Below, in pieces: positions 15,490 through 24,887 of a stretch of 38,361 bases of DNA. Source of the DNA: Crocinitomicaceae bacterium (GTDB lineage Bacteria > Bacteroidota > Bacteroidia > Flavobacteriales_D > Crocinitomicaceae); the NCBI GenBank assembly GCA_020635955.1, contig JACJYW010000015.1:1-38361 (forward strand), written 5' to 3'. The notes under the pieces were generated by a model. It saw nothing but the letters and a program-made list of their open reading frames with translations. It had not been told where the DNA came from and made no database searches. A program made the translations under genes and the position numbers. Position 1 is the first letter of the stretch. The number at the start of each line of letters is the position of its first letter.

Positions 15490-16923
15490 TTACTGATCCA
15501 ACTTAAATCCGTCATTACCCAACACTATTGGGCCTTCATTACCAAAACGTCCTTCTTCAGGACCATTTTCCAATTTCAATACACCACGTGGACAAACCGA
15601 AGAGCAGACGCCACAACCTACACAAGAAGAACGAACAATATTTTGTCCCTTTTGGGCATAGGCACGAACATCAATACCCTGCTCACAATAGGTAGAACAG
15701 TTTCCACAAGAAATGCACTGTCCACCATTGGTGGTAATTCTGAAACGAGATTTAAAACGTTGTATCAAGCCCATGTAACCTGCCATTGGACATCCGAATC
15801 GACACCATACTCTGTTTCCTAAAATCGGGTAAAACCCTACTCCAATCACTCCGGAAAAAGCAGCTCCAATAATGAATCCGTATGGTTTTTGGAAATAGGC
15901 GTAGATATCTAAACCGAACAAGCTATTCGTATTCATGAAATATCCATACAAGGTAGCCAGAGTCATGATCGAAACGAAAACTAAAACCAGGTTAATGATC
16001 CATCTCTCAAACTTCCAGGCTGAAAGCTTTTTGGATGATAATTGGCGGTATGAATCACCTGCAGTTTCTGCTAAACCACCACATCCACATACCCATGAGC
16101 AATACCATCTTTTTCCAACATAATAAGTAATGATCGGCGTGCCAATTGCAAACAAAAAGATTCCCCAAACCAAATAGGTCATTCCTAATGGCTGATAAGC
16201 GGGAGCCTGCATAGCATCCATATGCCAGTTATAGAAAAAATCATAGTCTAACGGCCATACATTTTTGATATCCGTATCATACCATCCCAAATATTGTCCA
16301 CTTGCATCAACCGCATCATTGTAATTCATTCCTGCTAATATTTCAGGAATGAGATAGGCTAAAAACAATTGAGAAACTATCACCACAATGGTTCTAGTAA
16401 CCTGATAACGATTGTTTCGATACTTCACAATGAATTTGATACCTAATGAAATAATAATGGCGGTATAGAGGGTTCCATAAACAAACCACTGAGATGCCGG
16501 TTTACCTTTAAAGAACATACTCAATGGATCAAAAAGAGCAACCAATCCCTGATTGGTCCCTTCAACTCCAGAAGCGTATCCCAAATATTCAGGATACCAA
16601 TACAGGAAAATGTAAAACGCAGTAAATACGATACCTGCTGCCCATCCAACTACACCTCTAGAAGTGTGGCTTCTATGAAACACACCGTCATTCTTGATTC
16701 CAGCCGTTTTCCCCTTATAGGTACCAATGGTATAAACTATTGCTCCAATGAATATACAAGACAATAGAAGAGATAGCCAAAGAACATTGTTTTTAAAGGT
16801 TAATCCACCCCAGGTGATCAGTATGATCCCAATAGCTACTAAACCAATGATGGCTCCCAATTTCTGAACCAAATTCAATGATTGTGCTTTACGCCCTGAT
16901 ATGGATAAATTTATTTCAGCCAT
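15490..16923 (-). CDS. Membrane polyferredoxin (NapH/NosR/CcoG-like 4Fe-4S protein)
   Basis: A 477-residue protein with about eight hydrophobic helices (starting near residues 20, 47, 92, 145, 178, 250, 308 and 350). Two cytoplasmic cysteine motifs typical of NapH/NosR proteins are present, CSWVCGC (C275, C279, C281) and CRFGC (C374, C378). They are followed by two 4Fe-4S ferredoxin motifs (C403, C406, C409, C413 and C434, C437, C440, C444-P). Such proteins pass electrons between soluble donors and membrane or periplasmic acceptors. The ATG abuts the stop of the FAD oxidoreductase with no gap, so the pair is co-translated and probably works together. No nap, nos or cco genes are present, so I give no specific symbol. 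The electron acceptor is unknown. Confidence 0.85.
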   Translation of the reverse strand: MAEINLSISGRKAQSLNLVQKLGAIIGLVAIGIILITWGGLTFKNNVLWLSLLLSCIFIGAIVYTIGTYKGKTAGIKNDGVFHRSHTSRGVVGWAAGIVFTAFYIFLYWYPEYLGYASGVEGTNQGLVALFDPLSMFFKGKPASQWFVYGTLYTAIIISLGIKFIVKYRNNRYQVTRTIVVIVSQLFLAYLIPEILAGMNYNDAVDASGQYLGWYDTDIKNVWPLDYDFFYNWHMDAMQAPAYQPLGMTYLVWGIFLFAIGTPIITYYVGKRWYCSWVCGCGGLAETAGDSYRQLSSKKLSAWKFERWIINLVLVFVSIMTLATLYGYFMNTNSLFGLDIYAYFQKPYGFIIGAAFSGVIGVGFYPILGNRVWCRFGCPMAGYMGLIQRFKSRFRITTNGGQCISCGNCSTYCEQGIDVRAYAQKGQNIVRSSCVGCGVCSSVCPRGVLKLENGPEEGRFGNEGPIVLGNDGFKLDQ

Positions 16924-18255
16924 TTAATTGGTCATCAGTTTTTGCCACCATTTTTTTGGTTTGATCGCTACAGACATTCCCGTGTGCGCATTGAATTTAG
17001 CCACAATATCTTCTTCATAATGATGATAGAATTCAGGATCAAAATTAGCTGTTTTCAACTCAGACATTACCAGTTGTATGCTAGCCTTATTCTTTAGCCA
17101 TTGATCAAATAATTCGTGTCTTAACCTTATTCCAAAGGTATTAATGCCAATAAATTCATCCGTTGAATTATCCCAAACTACATGGATGCACATTTTTCCA
17201 TTAGGATGTTTCCAGAAAAAATCGGATTCATTAGCGGCAAATTGCGGACGAACCCATCCATAAGTCTGATACTCTATATCAAAGAATTTGGCTGAATTGA
17301 ACCAGGGACCAGGATGATACGCCGTTCTTTTCCCAAGAATTGTTTGGGCAACAGTTTCGCCCATTATCCTACCGGTATACCAAACCTGTTCAATGGCTTT
17401 TCTACCTGCTGGCGCTTGTTTAAATTGTACGCAATCTCCAACTGCATAAATATCCTGAACATTCGTCTCTAAATATTCATTCACCAAAACGCCTCTATCT
17501 ACTTCAACTCCTGAGTCTCTGATAAAATCTATATTCGGCGAAACACCCACTGTTAAACCAACAATTTGACAATCAATGTATTCGCCTGATTTGGTTTTCA
17601 CCTGTTTTACCTGTCCATTTCCATCATCTATGATCTCATCTAACTCTTCATTCAGCCTAAGGTCAACATGATGTTCTCTCAAATGATCAGAGATCAAGTT
17701 AGCTTCCTGTTCCGGCAGTACATTTCCCCAAAATTGAGCTTCACGCACAAGAAAAGTCACATTAATACCCCTTGAAATCAACATTTCTGCTAATTCTACA
17801 CCTATCAATCCTCCTCCAACAACCACGGCTTCTTTGGTGATCTTGGTATTTTCTTCCAGCTTTTCAAGATCCTGATAAGAATAAAGTCCCTGAACACCAT
17901 TTAATTCCTGCCCCGGCCATCCAAACATATTTGGTTTAGATCCAGTTGCAAGGATCAGCTTATCATATAAAACCGGTGCACCCGATTTCATTTGAAGCAT
18001 TTTATTCTCAACATCTATGTTTTGGACAAAATCGAATAAGAGATCAATGTTATTCTTCTCCCAGAACCAATCTTCATAAGGCTTGGTATCCTTGAAACGC
18101 ATGTGCCCCATGTAGATATACATTAGTGCGGTGCGTGAAAAGAAATGTTCGGTTTCAGCTGAAATGATGAGAATAGGTTGATCACTATTTTTTCGGATAT
18201 GCCTGGCAGCCGTAACTCCCGATATTCCGTTTCCAATAATGACAATTTTATCCAT
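16924..18255 (-). CDS. FAD-dependent NAD(P)H oxidoreductase, nitrite/rubredoxin reductase type
   Basis: A 443-residue pyridine-nucleotide oxidoreductase with two dinucleotide sites. FAD motif IIGNGISG is at residues 6-13, the ATGSKP motif at 103-108, the NAD(P) motif GGGLIG at 147-152, and the second FAD motif AVGDC at 271-275. No redox-active CxxC is present, so it is not a disulfide reductase. It resembles the reductase parts of NirB and rubredoxin reductase. The C-terminal region (residues 310-443) is longer than in simple NADH reductases. It sits directly upstream of the membrane polyferredoxin with zero intergenic bases. I infer electron flow NAD(P)H to FAD to the 4Fe-4S clusters of the partner. 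Confidence 0.88.
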   Translation of the reverse strand: MDKIVIIGNGISGVTAARHIRKNSDQPILIISAETEHFFSRTALMYIYMGHMRFKDTKPYEDWFWEKNNIDLLFDFVQNIDVENKMLQMKSGAPVLYDKLILATGSKPNMFGWPGQELNGVQGLYSYQDLEKLEENTKITKEAVVVGGGLIGVELAEMLISRGINVTFLVREAQFWGNVLPEQEANLISDHLREHHVDLRLNEELDEIIDDGNGQVKQVKTKSGEYIDCQIVGLTVGVSPNIDFIRDSGVEVDRGVLVNEYLETNVQDIYAVGDCVQFKQAPAGRKAIEQVWYTGRIMGETVAQTILGKRTAYHPGPWFNSAKFFDIEYQTYGWVRPQFAANESDFFWKHPNGKMCIHVVWDNSTDEFIGINTFGIRLRHELFDQWLKNKASIQLVMSELKTANFDPEFYHHYEEDIVAKFNAHTGMSVAIKPKKWWQKLMTN

Positions 18256-18328
18256 CTGTAAGTTTGATCTCCTTGCGAGGTTTAATTTAGTTAAAACTTA
18301 CATTCGAACAAGTTAGGATAGAAAAAAA

Positions 18329-19087
18329 TCAATTGGATTTTCTCAACTTGTTCATGAGATATTCTTCTGTCTTATCTATAGACTCCTTGTCAACCGCATA
18401 GACAGACACCTGTATTAAGCCAGGACCAAGGATCTTTGCCGATACCTTTTCATTCATTATTGCCCAGGGACATTGATAGATCCAACCATGGATCAGATCC
18501 ATTACTTCCTGTACCGACCTGTCACCAACGGGTAAGCTTAACTGAGCTGAATGTAATTTACCTTTGGCCTGACGTTTAACAAATATGGCATCTGAAACTT
18601 TACGAAATGGAATGAGAACCATTTCTTCTTTATCCGTTTTAATTTGAATATTTCTTGCTGCGATCTTATCCAGAATACCATTGTAATTTTCGTAACTAAC
18701 CGGATCGCCTTCTTTGAATTTATCTTCCATACGGAAAATCACTCCGGCAATCATATCTCGCCAATAATTTCTTCCTGCTAAGATGATAACCACTAATAAA
18801 ACAGTAGTGATGTAGAGACTATCTGACAACAACTGATATAATCCAAAGAAGATGAAAACAGACCAAACAATTACCTCAATGCGATACGTTAGTTTTCTTC
18901 CCTTCTTAACGGCATTTCTGGATCCTAAATAAGGTATTACGTAATGTTTAATGATATAGAATAAGCCAATAAGGATACCACTCATGATCAAAAGTAAGAT
19001 CACAGTTTGTACCGAAATGGCACCTAATCTATTCACAGAAATACTTCTGTTTAGGAGATCATAGCTATTTAATGAATCCCAATTCAT
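18329..19087 (-). CDS. MscS-family mechanosensitive channel-like protein
   Basis: A 252-residue membrane protein. Three hydrophobic helices (about residues 21-47, 68-88 and 92-118) precede the MscS core: LAGRNYWRDMIAGVIFRMED (pore helix region), then FKEGDPVSYENYNGILDKIAARNIQIKT and VLIPFRKV (the beta-domain, with IPF where the family usually has IPN), and an alpha/beta C-terminal domain. MscS channels release small solutes when membrane tension rises. The ATG at 19087 lies inside the upstream transporter gene and overlaps it by 23 bases, so translation is coupled and the products are likely to act together. The N-terminal sensor is shorter than in large MscS homologs. Confidence 0.82.
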   Translation of the reverse strand: MNWDSLNSYDLLNRSISVNRLGAISVQTVILLLIMSGILIGLFYIIKHYVIPYLGSRNAVKKGRKLTYRIEVIVWSVFIFFGLYQLLSDSLYITTVLLVVIILAGRNYWRDMIAGVIFRMEDKFKEGDPVSYENYNGILDKIAARNIQIKTDKEEMVLIPFRKVSDAIFVKRQAKGKLHSAQLSLPVGDRSVQEVMDLIHGWIYQCPWAIMNEKVSAKILGPGLIQVSVYAVDKESIDKTEEYLMNKLRKSN

Positions 19088-22000
19088 TTAACCAGTTTTC
19101 AACATAAGGTTTGGCCGTATCGGCAATTGAATAAGCATCTCGTTCATTCGCAGATATGAAATTTGCCTGAACAAGCACATTTAATGCCCTGTCAATCCAA
19201 TTTTTATTCTCTCTTCCATAGATCCTATAAAGTTCTTTTTTCGTCAAACTATGATGGATCAACAACTGGAAGATCATATTTTTCAATTCAACTCTCTCAA
19301 GTGCCGGAAACTCCCACTTTTTAGGAGATTTCATGATCAGATCATTATCCTTCTTCTCTTTAATGGAAGCCAACCATTGTGTAAGTGCCAGCCCAATCAC
19401 TCCTCCGGAAGTGTAATGATACTTATTCAAGAATTTATGCACCTTGGTAGAAGTTAAATGTCTTTCTGATTCACCATTCAAATGAGCGATCAAACCACCC
19501 GTTTTATGTCTTGTCCAAATGGCCTCTCTAATTTGAGCTGCAGTTAAAGGCGGTAATATTACTGTTCGCGCAATTTCAGATTGAATGAATGATGATTCTG
19601 CAATCAACTGATAAGCGTAGATATTTGCATTCAAAATAAAATAATGCTGAGAACCATATTGTTCGATCAATCTTGCCAGCTCATTGATCAGGGCATCTCC
19701 ATCTTTTGCTTTGATCCACCATCTTTCCAGATCTTGGATCACAAAGGTTGATCTGGCTGGTATTGACGACATAATGCTTTCAATGGTATCGCCCGATACC
19801 GTAGCTCTTTTAAAGGCCTTTAGCAGATCTTCTTTCTTTCGGGTATTATTGATAGGAGGATGTACATGATAGGTTTTACCCCTTAGCATGAAATTAGCCA
19901 CATGGGTAGTAAGAAAAGATTTTCCACTACCTGATGAACCCAGGATCAGTATAGCACCTGAAGCCCCCTGATCAATGCGATCTAGCGTTGATCGGATCAG
20001 GTCAATTTCAACTTTTCGATTTTCAATGGCCCCCTCTTCTGAAAAGCTTGACGTCAGATACAACTGCTGATAATAGAAAGGCAATTCAGTTTTAGGCAAA
20101 ATAGTTTCCATAAAATCACCTATAACTCCCTGCTCAGAGATACTTCTTCTGAATTTAGCACGATACTCGGTCGCCGTTATATCTTGTTGCTTCTGTAGGA
20201 AATAGTTGAGTCCCTGACGAACTCTTGATCCCACCACTCTATTCAAAGTTTGAACAGCCTCTTTTAAGCCTGATCTTCTCTTGTGTTGTCTTACGTATTG
20301 CGAAAGTGTATCAATTTGTTCAATGATACGCGTAATATCCAGCTCTTTCTTTAATCCTTCTTTTCTATCTCTTAATTCGATCTCAAAAGCTTCCTGAGCG
20401 GTTTCGATCTGTCCACGACTTTCAACGATCTCTGCTCTTGCATTATCTATAGCCTCAAGTAAGATCTCGGTTTTCTCAGAAGTGGCATAATTATCTATTC
20501 CAGACTGAAGCATATTAGAGGCATTGATCATCTTACCAATAGCTCGCTTTAGTTGATCATAGAACAATTGAATCTGTTCATGAATTGGGTCTTCAAATTC
20601 ACGCTTTACCAAATATTCTGCAATATCTCTTAAGGCTACAGATTGGGTTTTAACATCCCTACCCTGATGATCGCGAATGGCATTGACTGAAGTGGCCACC
20701 ATTAGATCCAGCTCTTCTGAAACATCTTTTAGCGCATTATTGATGGAATCAATTAGATTTCCAACCACCAATTCAGAGTTTAAGAATATTTCCTCTGCCA
20801 ACTGAATATCCGTATTCAGGATCTCATTTTCTTTCTTATTCTTTACTGCTGACTCTAATTGGTCTATAGTGAGATTCAGTTGTTCAATATTATTCGCAAG
20901 GCTTCTTAGATAATTCTTTTGGGTATGATTAGCTGCTGCATCCGAAAAGGCTTGCAATCGAGCTGAGAATCTCATCAACTGTACATCTCCGAATAGATGT
21001 GTGGAGAATAGTTTAATGTTTCTGGTCCAATAAGAAGGAAATGAGATCAGTTCCTTTCTCAATGAATTAATAGCCGAAGGACCAATTGCCGCGTATTTTT
21101 CGTTTAAAACCTGAACGTATCTTTTTTCAAGAATGATATCATTTAACTGATTAATATTCTCACGCTCCTTATTTCTTATGTTTTTATAGAAATTAGCTGA
21201 AAGATTGAGTGCTTCCTCATCTATCCCGTTCAAGGCATCATCCAATTTCAACTTAAGTCCTTTGATCTTTTCCTCTAGTCCCTCTGTATTCTTGATCTCA
21301 TTCAAGAACTCCCAAATGATGGTGTGCATTAAGTTCTTGGATTGATGAAGCAATATCATGTTCTGATATCCAAAAGCCAGGAACTGGTCATACGCTTCCA
21401 TCATACCCTCTGAGAACCAAATGCGTTGAACAGAAGTTCTAAATCGAACTCTTCTCTTACTTGGCTGCAAGACCTTATTTCCGTCCAATACTGATTCAAT
21501 TTGAATGGTAGCAGGCAAATGATTTATGAAATCTTCTTTGTGTTTAATGTAAAGTTCAATATCCTTAGAAAACTGATCAGAAACAATTGGTAATTGATTC
21601 TCAATGGCATCTTTCAGTACATTTTCGACCTTACCTAACACCACGCTCAATTTATCATGGATCGTTTTGACTTCATCAGATGCAGAAACATCATCCAGAA
21701 AAAGATCCATTTCATCAATGATCTGTGAGAAAATACGGTGGTGATAATTCTCGATCTTCTCAACAGAATTCTCCGTTAACTCATAAATGATCTGATTCAA
21801 CTGATGATCATATTTTTTCATCACCTCATTGAAACTGTTATCCCGACAATCGTTCAATGGAATAACAGCAGCTTCACCAATTTTTGTGGTCTCAGCCTTG
21901 ATATCAATATGTTCTATCTTAAGATCTGTTTCCTCGAATTGAGATGAAGCTTTAACAAGTAAAGTAGTTCCAATAGTGCGAACAAGGTTATTGGTATTTT

Positions 22001-24134
22001 CAACAAAAGACTTGACATCCTTTTCATCTATTTCAGGAATACCTACAAATACAAGATCTGCTTCAGAAGAATGAAGCTTCATTAATTCATAAAGCGGCTT
22101 TTTATCCAATTCATTATTAACGATCTTGATCTCTGCATTGACCCGGAATTGTTCCAGAATATATTCGATTCGATTCTCAATGACCTTGGAATCCACATTA
22201 GTGTCATTCACCAACAATACTCTTACACCAGCTTGCGACCAATCAGGGGATGAAAGAATAAATTTGGCTAACAATAACATCAACTCTGAGTTATTGCTTA
22301 CACCTCTCCACCACAGATCTATTTTACTTTGTTTTCTGAACCCCCATCTTTCATCATAATCCAAATAGAGTACATTGTAATCCAGATCGATCAGTTTTTT
22401 GGTCATTTGAGTGAACCAAATTGGGTGTTCAGTTTCACCCGGCCAGGCCATCAAAACTGTATTAGGTTCGATACCCGAAAAACCAAATGTGCAGGCAATA
22501 GATTCTATGCCTCTAAAAGTATTTTGAACCTCTAACTTGCGACCAAAAATGCCATATTTTTGAAGCTCTTCATCAACTACTGCTTCTTTGCTTTTAGGGA
22601 ATAACACTGAAGCCTCTTCATTTTCTTTCAGATCAAAATTCGTGATGATACCATTGTGTCCCGAAACTGCTTTGGAGAATTCAATCATTTTACTGCGATT
22701 CTTCGCTCCCATAGAAAACAACAGGGTATTTGGCTTCCAGTTCCGCTTATGATCCTTTTTGGCCTCCATCCGTTTCAACCCCTTTTTAACGATAGTTGAC
22801 CAAACAGATTGCCAGATATCCCCCGTTCCCAGGGCAAGTTGTTTTCTAGATAAATAATAGAATATTCCGGAAATGATAACAATTGCAATGATCATTGCCA
22901 TCACATTCAATTGTGACATGATGGTAAAAGTGGCTACGAATCCTAACAGTCCAACCCATCTTTTAACCTTGAAAGTTGGATTAAAATCAGAACTGGCCCA
23001 GCTTTCAAGTAAAAATGAAAGATTAATAAATCCATAAGCTGATAAATAGAACATGGAAACTACTTCAGCAATGGCATTAAGATCTCCCACCAATACACCT
23101 GCTTCAGCAATGATAACCGTAAGTAAAAGTGCATTTCTTGGTTCATTGTTCTTACCAACTCCTTTACCAAAGATCTGAGGTGTGATCTTGTCCAGAGACA
23201 TTGCCTGTAAGATCCTTGGACCACCTAAAATACCTCCCAATGCAGAGGATAAAGTTGCTCCCCAGACACCAAAATAAACCAGAATTCCAATGAGGGCCAT
23301 TTCGAAGATAGCATTTGGATTTCCTATCAACGTTCTAGAATCGAATGAGTAATAAACCAACAGTGCTAGCGCCATGTAAATGATCAAACCAACCCCAATG
23401 GCACCTAATGTTCCAATTGGAATGGAAGTTTTTGGATCTTTGAGATCCCCTGACATGGCTACTCCAGCAGTAAAACCGGTTACCGCAGGAAAGAAAATGG
23501 CAAAAACTGCTGCGAATCCTGCCGCGGGACCTATGTCAACACTTTCTGCTACGGTAGTAGCTGCTGATCCATCTCCAAAGAATATCGAGAGGAGCGAAAT
23601 ACCTATGGTTCCCAGAATAATATACTGGGTTTTAATAGCTATGGACGTGCTTATAAAAGCTATGATGGTTAATCCCAACAACCCAATTGTTCCAGATATT
23701 CTGATAGAATCGGTATAATTTGCCGCATGAACATATTCACCAACGGCATTTAGTTCGTAGCCAAAATGAAACTTTTGATTGAAGATCTCAGCAAATCCGA
23801 CCATGTAAAGGGAAATACTAAGAGCCGTTGCCACGAATAGTGTTAATCCAAGTGCTCCCCCTATTGGTAATCCTAATGATCTGGAAAGAACATAATAGAC
23901 TCCCCCTGCTCCTACTTTTTTATCCGTGGCAATAGAGGAGATACTTAAACCTGTGGTTACGGAAATGATATGGGCGAGCAAGATCACACTTACGATTCCC
24001 CAAACGCCAATGCCCCAGGTACTGGATTGCCCAACAACCCAGCCCATTCTCAGATACATGATCACTCCCAGGATCGTTAAGATCGAGGGGGTAAACACAC
24101 CGCCAAAAGTTCCAAATTTTTTTCCTTCAGACAT
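19065..24134 (-). CDS. SLC12-like cation-chloride cotransporter fused to coiled coil and P-loop ATPase
   Basis: A 1689-residue fusion protein. Residues about 10-430 are a 12-TM APC-fold transporter with SLC12 hallmarks: TILGVIMYLRMGWVVG, GGVYYVLSRSLGLPIGG, FFPAVTGFTAGVAMSGDLKD and TLSSALGGILGGPRILQAM. The tyrosine equivalent to the K+-site residue of NKCC1 is kept (Y110, in LYMVGFAE). The two consecutive serines of TM8 that bind Na+ in NKCC/NCC are present (S296, S297). Residues about 461-735 match the SLC12 cytoplasmic domain (WKPNTLLF, GFSGIEPNTVLMAWP, IDLWWRGVSNNSELMLLLAKF). About 780-1340 is helical and coiled-coil-like. A P-loop domain follows: Walker A GSSGSGKS 1399-1406, Walker B-like VIQDLE around D1468/E1470, sensor-like LNAN 1501-1504. 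The last 80 residues resemble a winged helix. Predicted Na+-coupled chloride transport gated by ATP; the fusion is not known to me. Confidence 0.88.
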   Translation of the reverse strand: MSEGKKFGTFGGVFTPSILTILGVIMYLRMGWVVGQSSTWGIGVWGIVSVILLAHIISVTTGLSISSIATDKKVGAGGVYYVLSRSLGLPIGGALGLTLFVATALSISLYMVGFAEIFNQKFHFGYELNAVGEYVHAANYTDSIRISGTIGLLGLTIIAFISTSIAIKTQYIILGTIGISLLSIFFGDGSAATTVAESVDIGPAAGFAAVFAIFFPAVTGFTAGVAMSGDLKDPKTSIPIGTLGAIGVGLIIYMALALLVYYSFDSRTLIGNPNAIFEMALIGILVYFGVWGATLSSALGGILGGPRILQAMSLDKITPQIFGKGVGKNNEPRNALLLTVIIAEAGVLVGDLNAIAEVVSMFYLSAYGFINLSFLLESWASSDFNPTFKVKRWVGLLGFVATFTIMSQLNVMAMIIAIVIISGIFYYLSRKQLALGTGDIWQSVWSTIVKKGLKRMEAKKDHKRNWKPNTLLFSMGAKNRSKMIEFSKAVSGHNGIITNFDLKENEEASVLFPKSKEAVVDEELQKYGIFGRKLEVQNTFRGIESIACTFGFSGIEPNTVLMAWPGETEHPIWFTQMTKKLIDLDYNVLYLDYDERWGFRKQSKIDLWWRGVSNNSELMLLLAKFILSSPDWSQAGVRVLLVNDTNVDSKVIENRIEYILEQFRVNAEIKIVNNELDKKPLYELMKLHSSEADLVFVGIPEIDEKDVKSFVENTNNLVRTIGTTLLVKASSQFEETDLKIEHIDIKAETTKIGEAAVIPLNDCRDNSFNEVMKKYDHQLNQIIYELTENSVEKIENYHHRIFSQIIDEMDLFLDDVSASDEVKTIHDKLSVVLGKVENVLKDAIENQLPIVSDQFSKDIELYIKHKEDFINHLPATIQIESVLDGNKVLQPSKRRVRFRTSVQRIWFSEGMMEAYDQFLAFGYQNMILLHQSKNLMHTIIWEFLNEIKNTEGLEEKIKGLKLKLDDALNGIDEEALNLSANFYKNIRNKERENINQLNDIILEKRYVQVLNEKYAAIGPSAINSLRKELISFPSYWTRNIKLFSTHLFGDVQLMRFSARLQAFSDAAANHTQKNYLRSLANNIEQLNLTIDQLESAVKNKKENEILNTDIQLAEEIFLNSELVVGNLIDSINNALKDVSEELDLMVATSVNAIRDHQGRDVKTQSVALRDIAEYLVKREFEDPIHEQIQLFYDQLKRAIGKMINASNMLQSGIDNYATSEKTEILLEAIDNARAEIVESRGQIETAQEAFEIELRDRKEGLKKELDITRIIEQIDTLSQYVRQHKRRSGLKEAVQTLNRVVGSRVRQGLNYFLQKQQDITATEYRAKFRRSISEQGVIGDFMETILPKTELPFYYQQLYLTSSFSEEGAIENRKVEIDLIRSTLDRIDQGASGAILILGSSGSGKSFLTTHVANFMLRGKTYHVHPPINNTRKKEDLLKAFKRATVSGDTIESIMSSIPARSTFVIQDLERWWIKAKDGDALINELARLIEQYGSQHYFILNANIYAYQLIAESSFIQSEIARTVILPPLTAAQIREAIWTRHKTGGLIAHLNGESERHLTSTKVHKFLNKYHYTSGGVIGLALTQWLASIKEKKDNDLIMKSPKKWEFPALERVELKNMIFQLLIHHSLTKKELYRIYGRENKNWIDRALNVLVQANFISANERDAYSIADTAKPYVENWLNELGFIK

Positions 24135-24284
24135 CTGAAATTATTCCATTCCCTTTATAAACCTAATGGTTTACGTAAAAATAACCAGAAATGTTCGGAA
24201 CTTTGTAGAGATTCAACGAAATTGAACAGATGAAAATTGATGTTGGATAGATATTATTTGATTATAAATAATTAATCTTGCTTC

Positions 24285-24887
24285 ATGGCTAGTGTTTTGA
24301 TGCCCAAAATATCTTCAGATGAGTTATTGGATGAGTTGATCCGATTAACCGAACTTAATAACAAAACTGTTATTGAAGAGTTTGGAACATTGACAGATGA
24401 ACAGCTCTATTGGAGACCTTCAAAGGACAGTTGGAGCATTGCTGATTGTTTGGCGCATCTCAATGCCTTTCACAGATTCTACGTTCCGGTATTCATAGAA
24501 CGTGTTAAAAATTCAAGGTTCAGAGAGCCGGCAGATTATTTTCAAAGCTCACCTATGGGTAACAGTACCTATATGAAGGTGAAACTCGGAAAGCTGAAAA
24601 ATGTCAAAAGAAAATTGAAATCCCCTAAAGATTATAACCCTTTGGTGAACAAGAATCTTAAGAAGGAAGAAGTAATTGAGGCTTTCTTGAAATATCAGGT
24701 AAAACTATTGAATACACTGGATAAAGCGCGCAAGATCAACATCCGTAAAACGAAAACATCATTTTCAGTTAGACCTATTGTAAAATTGAGATTGGGTGAT
24801 GCTTTTCAGTACATTGTTTACCATTGTGAACGACATATTGAACAGGCCAAAAAGATCAAAGAATCACCAAGATTCCCTAAAGCTTAG
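24285..24887 (+). CDS. DinB family protein
   Basis: A 200-residue protein with the four-helix DinB/YfiT fold pattern: LYWRPSKDSWSIADCLAHL near residues 41-59, and YHCERHIEQAKKI at the end. The likely metal ligands are H58, H180 and H184. DinB proteins are often metal-dependent thiol or hydrolase-type enzymes whose substrates are mostly unknown. It is not the DNA polymerase DinB. The ATG at 24285 follows a TAATCTTG that may be a weak -7 box. Its stop overlaps the opposing acyltransferase stop by four bases. The substrate is not predicted. Confidence 0.85.
   Translation: MASVLMPKISSDELLDELIRLTELNNKTVIEEFGTLTDEQLYWRPSKDSWSIADCLAHLNAFHRFYVPVFIERVKNSRFREPADYFQSSPMGNSTYMKVKLGKLKNVKRKLKSPKDYNPLVNKNLKKEEVIEAFLKYQVKLLNTLDKARKINIRKTKTSFSVRPIVKLRLGDAFQYIVYHCERHIEQAKKIKESPRFPKA

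Noticed and set aside
15490..18255. Nitrous oxide or periplasmic nitrate reductase (nos/nap) cluster
   Set aside because: The polyferredoxin is NapH/NosR-like, but no catalytic subunit, maturation gene or c-type heme motif (CxxCH) is present.
23380..23718. 112-codon plus-strand frame inside the transporter gene
   Set aside because: Antisense to the conserved membrane core; low-complexity protein with many prolines and alanines typical of a shadow.
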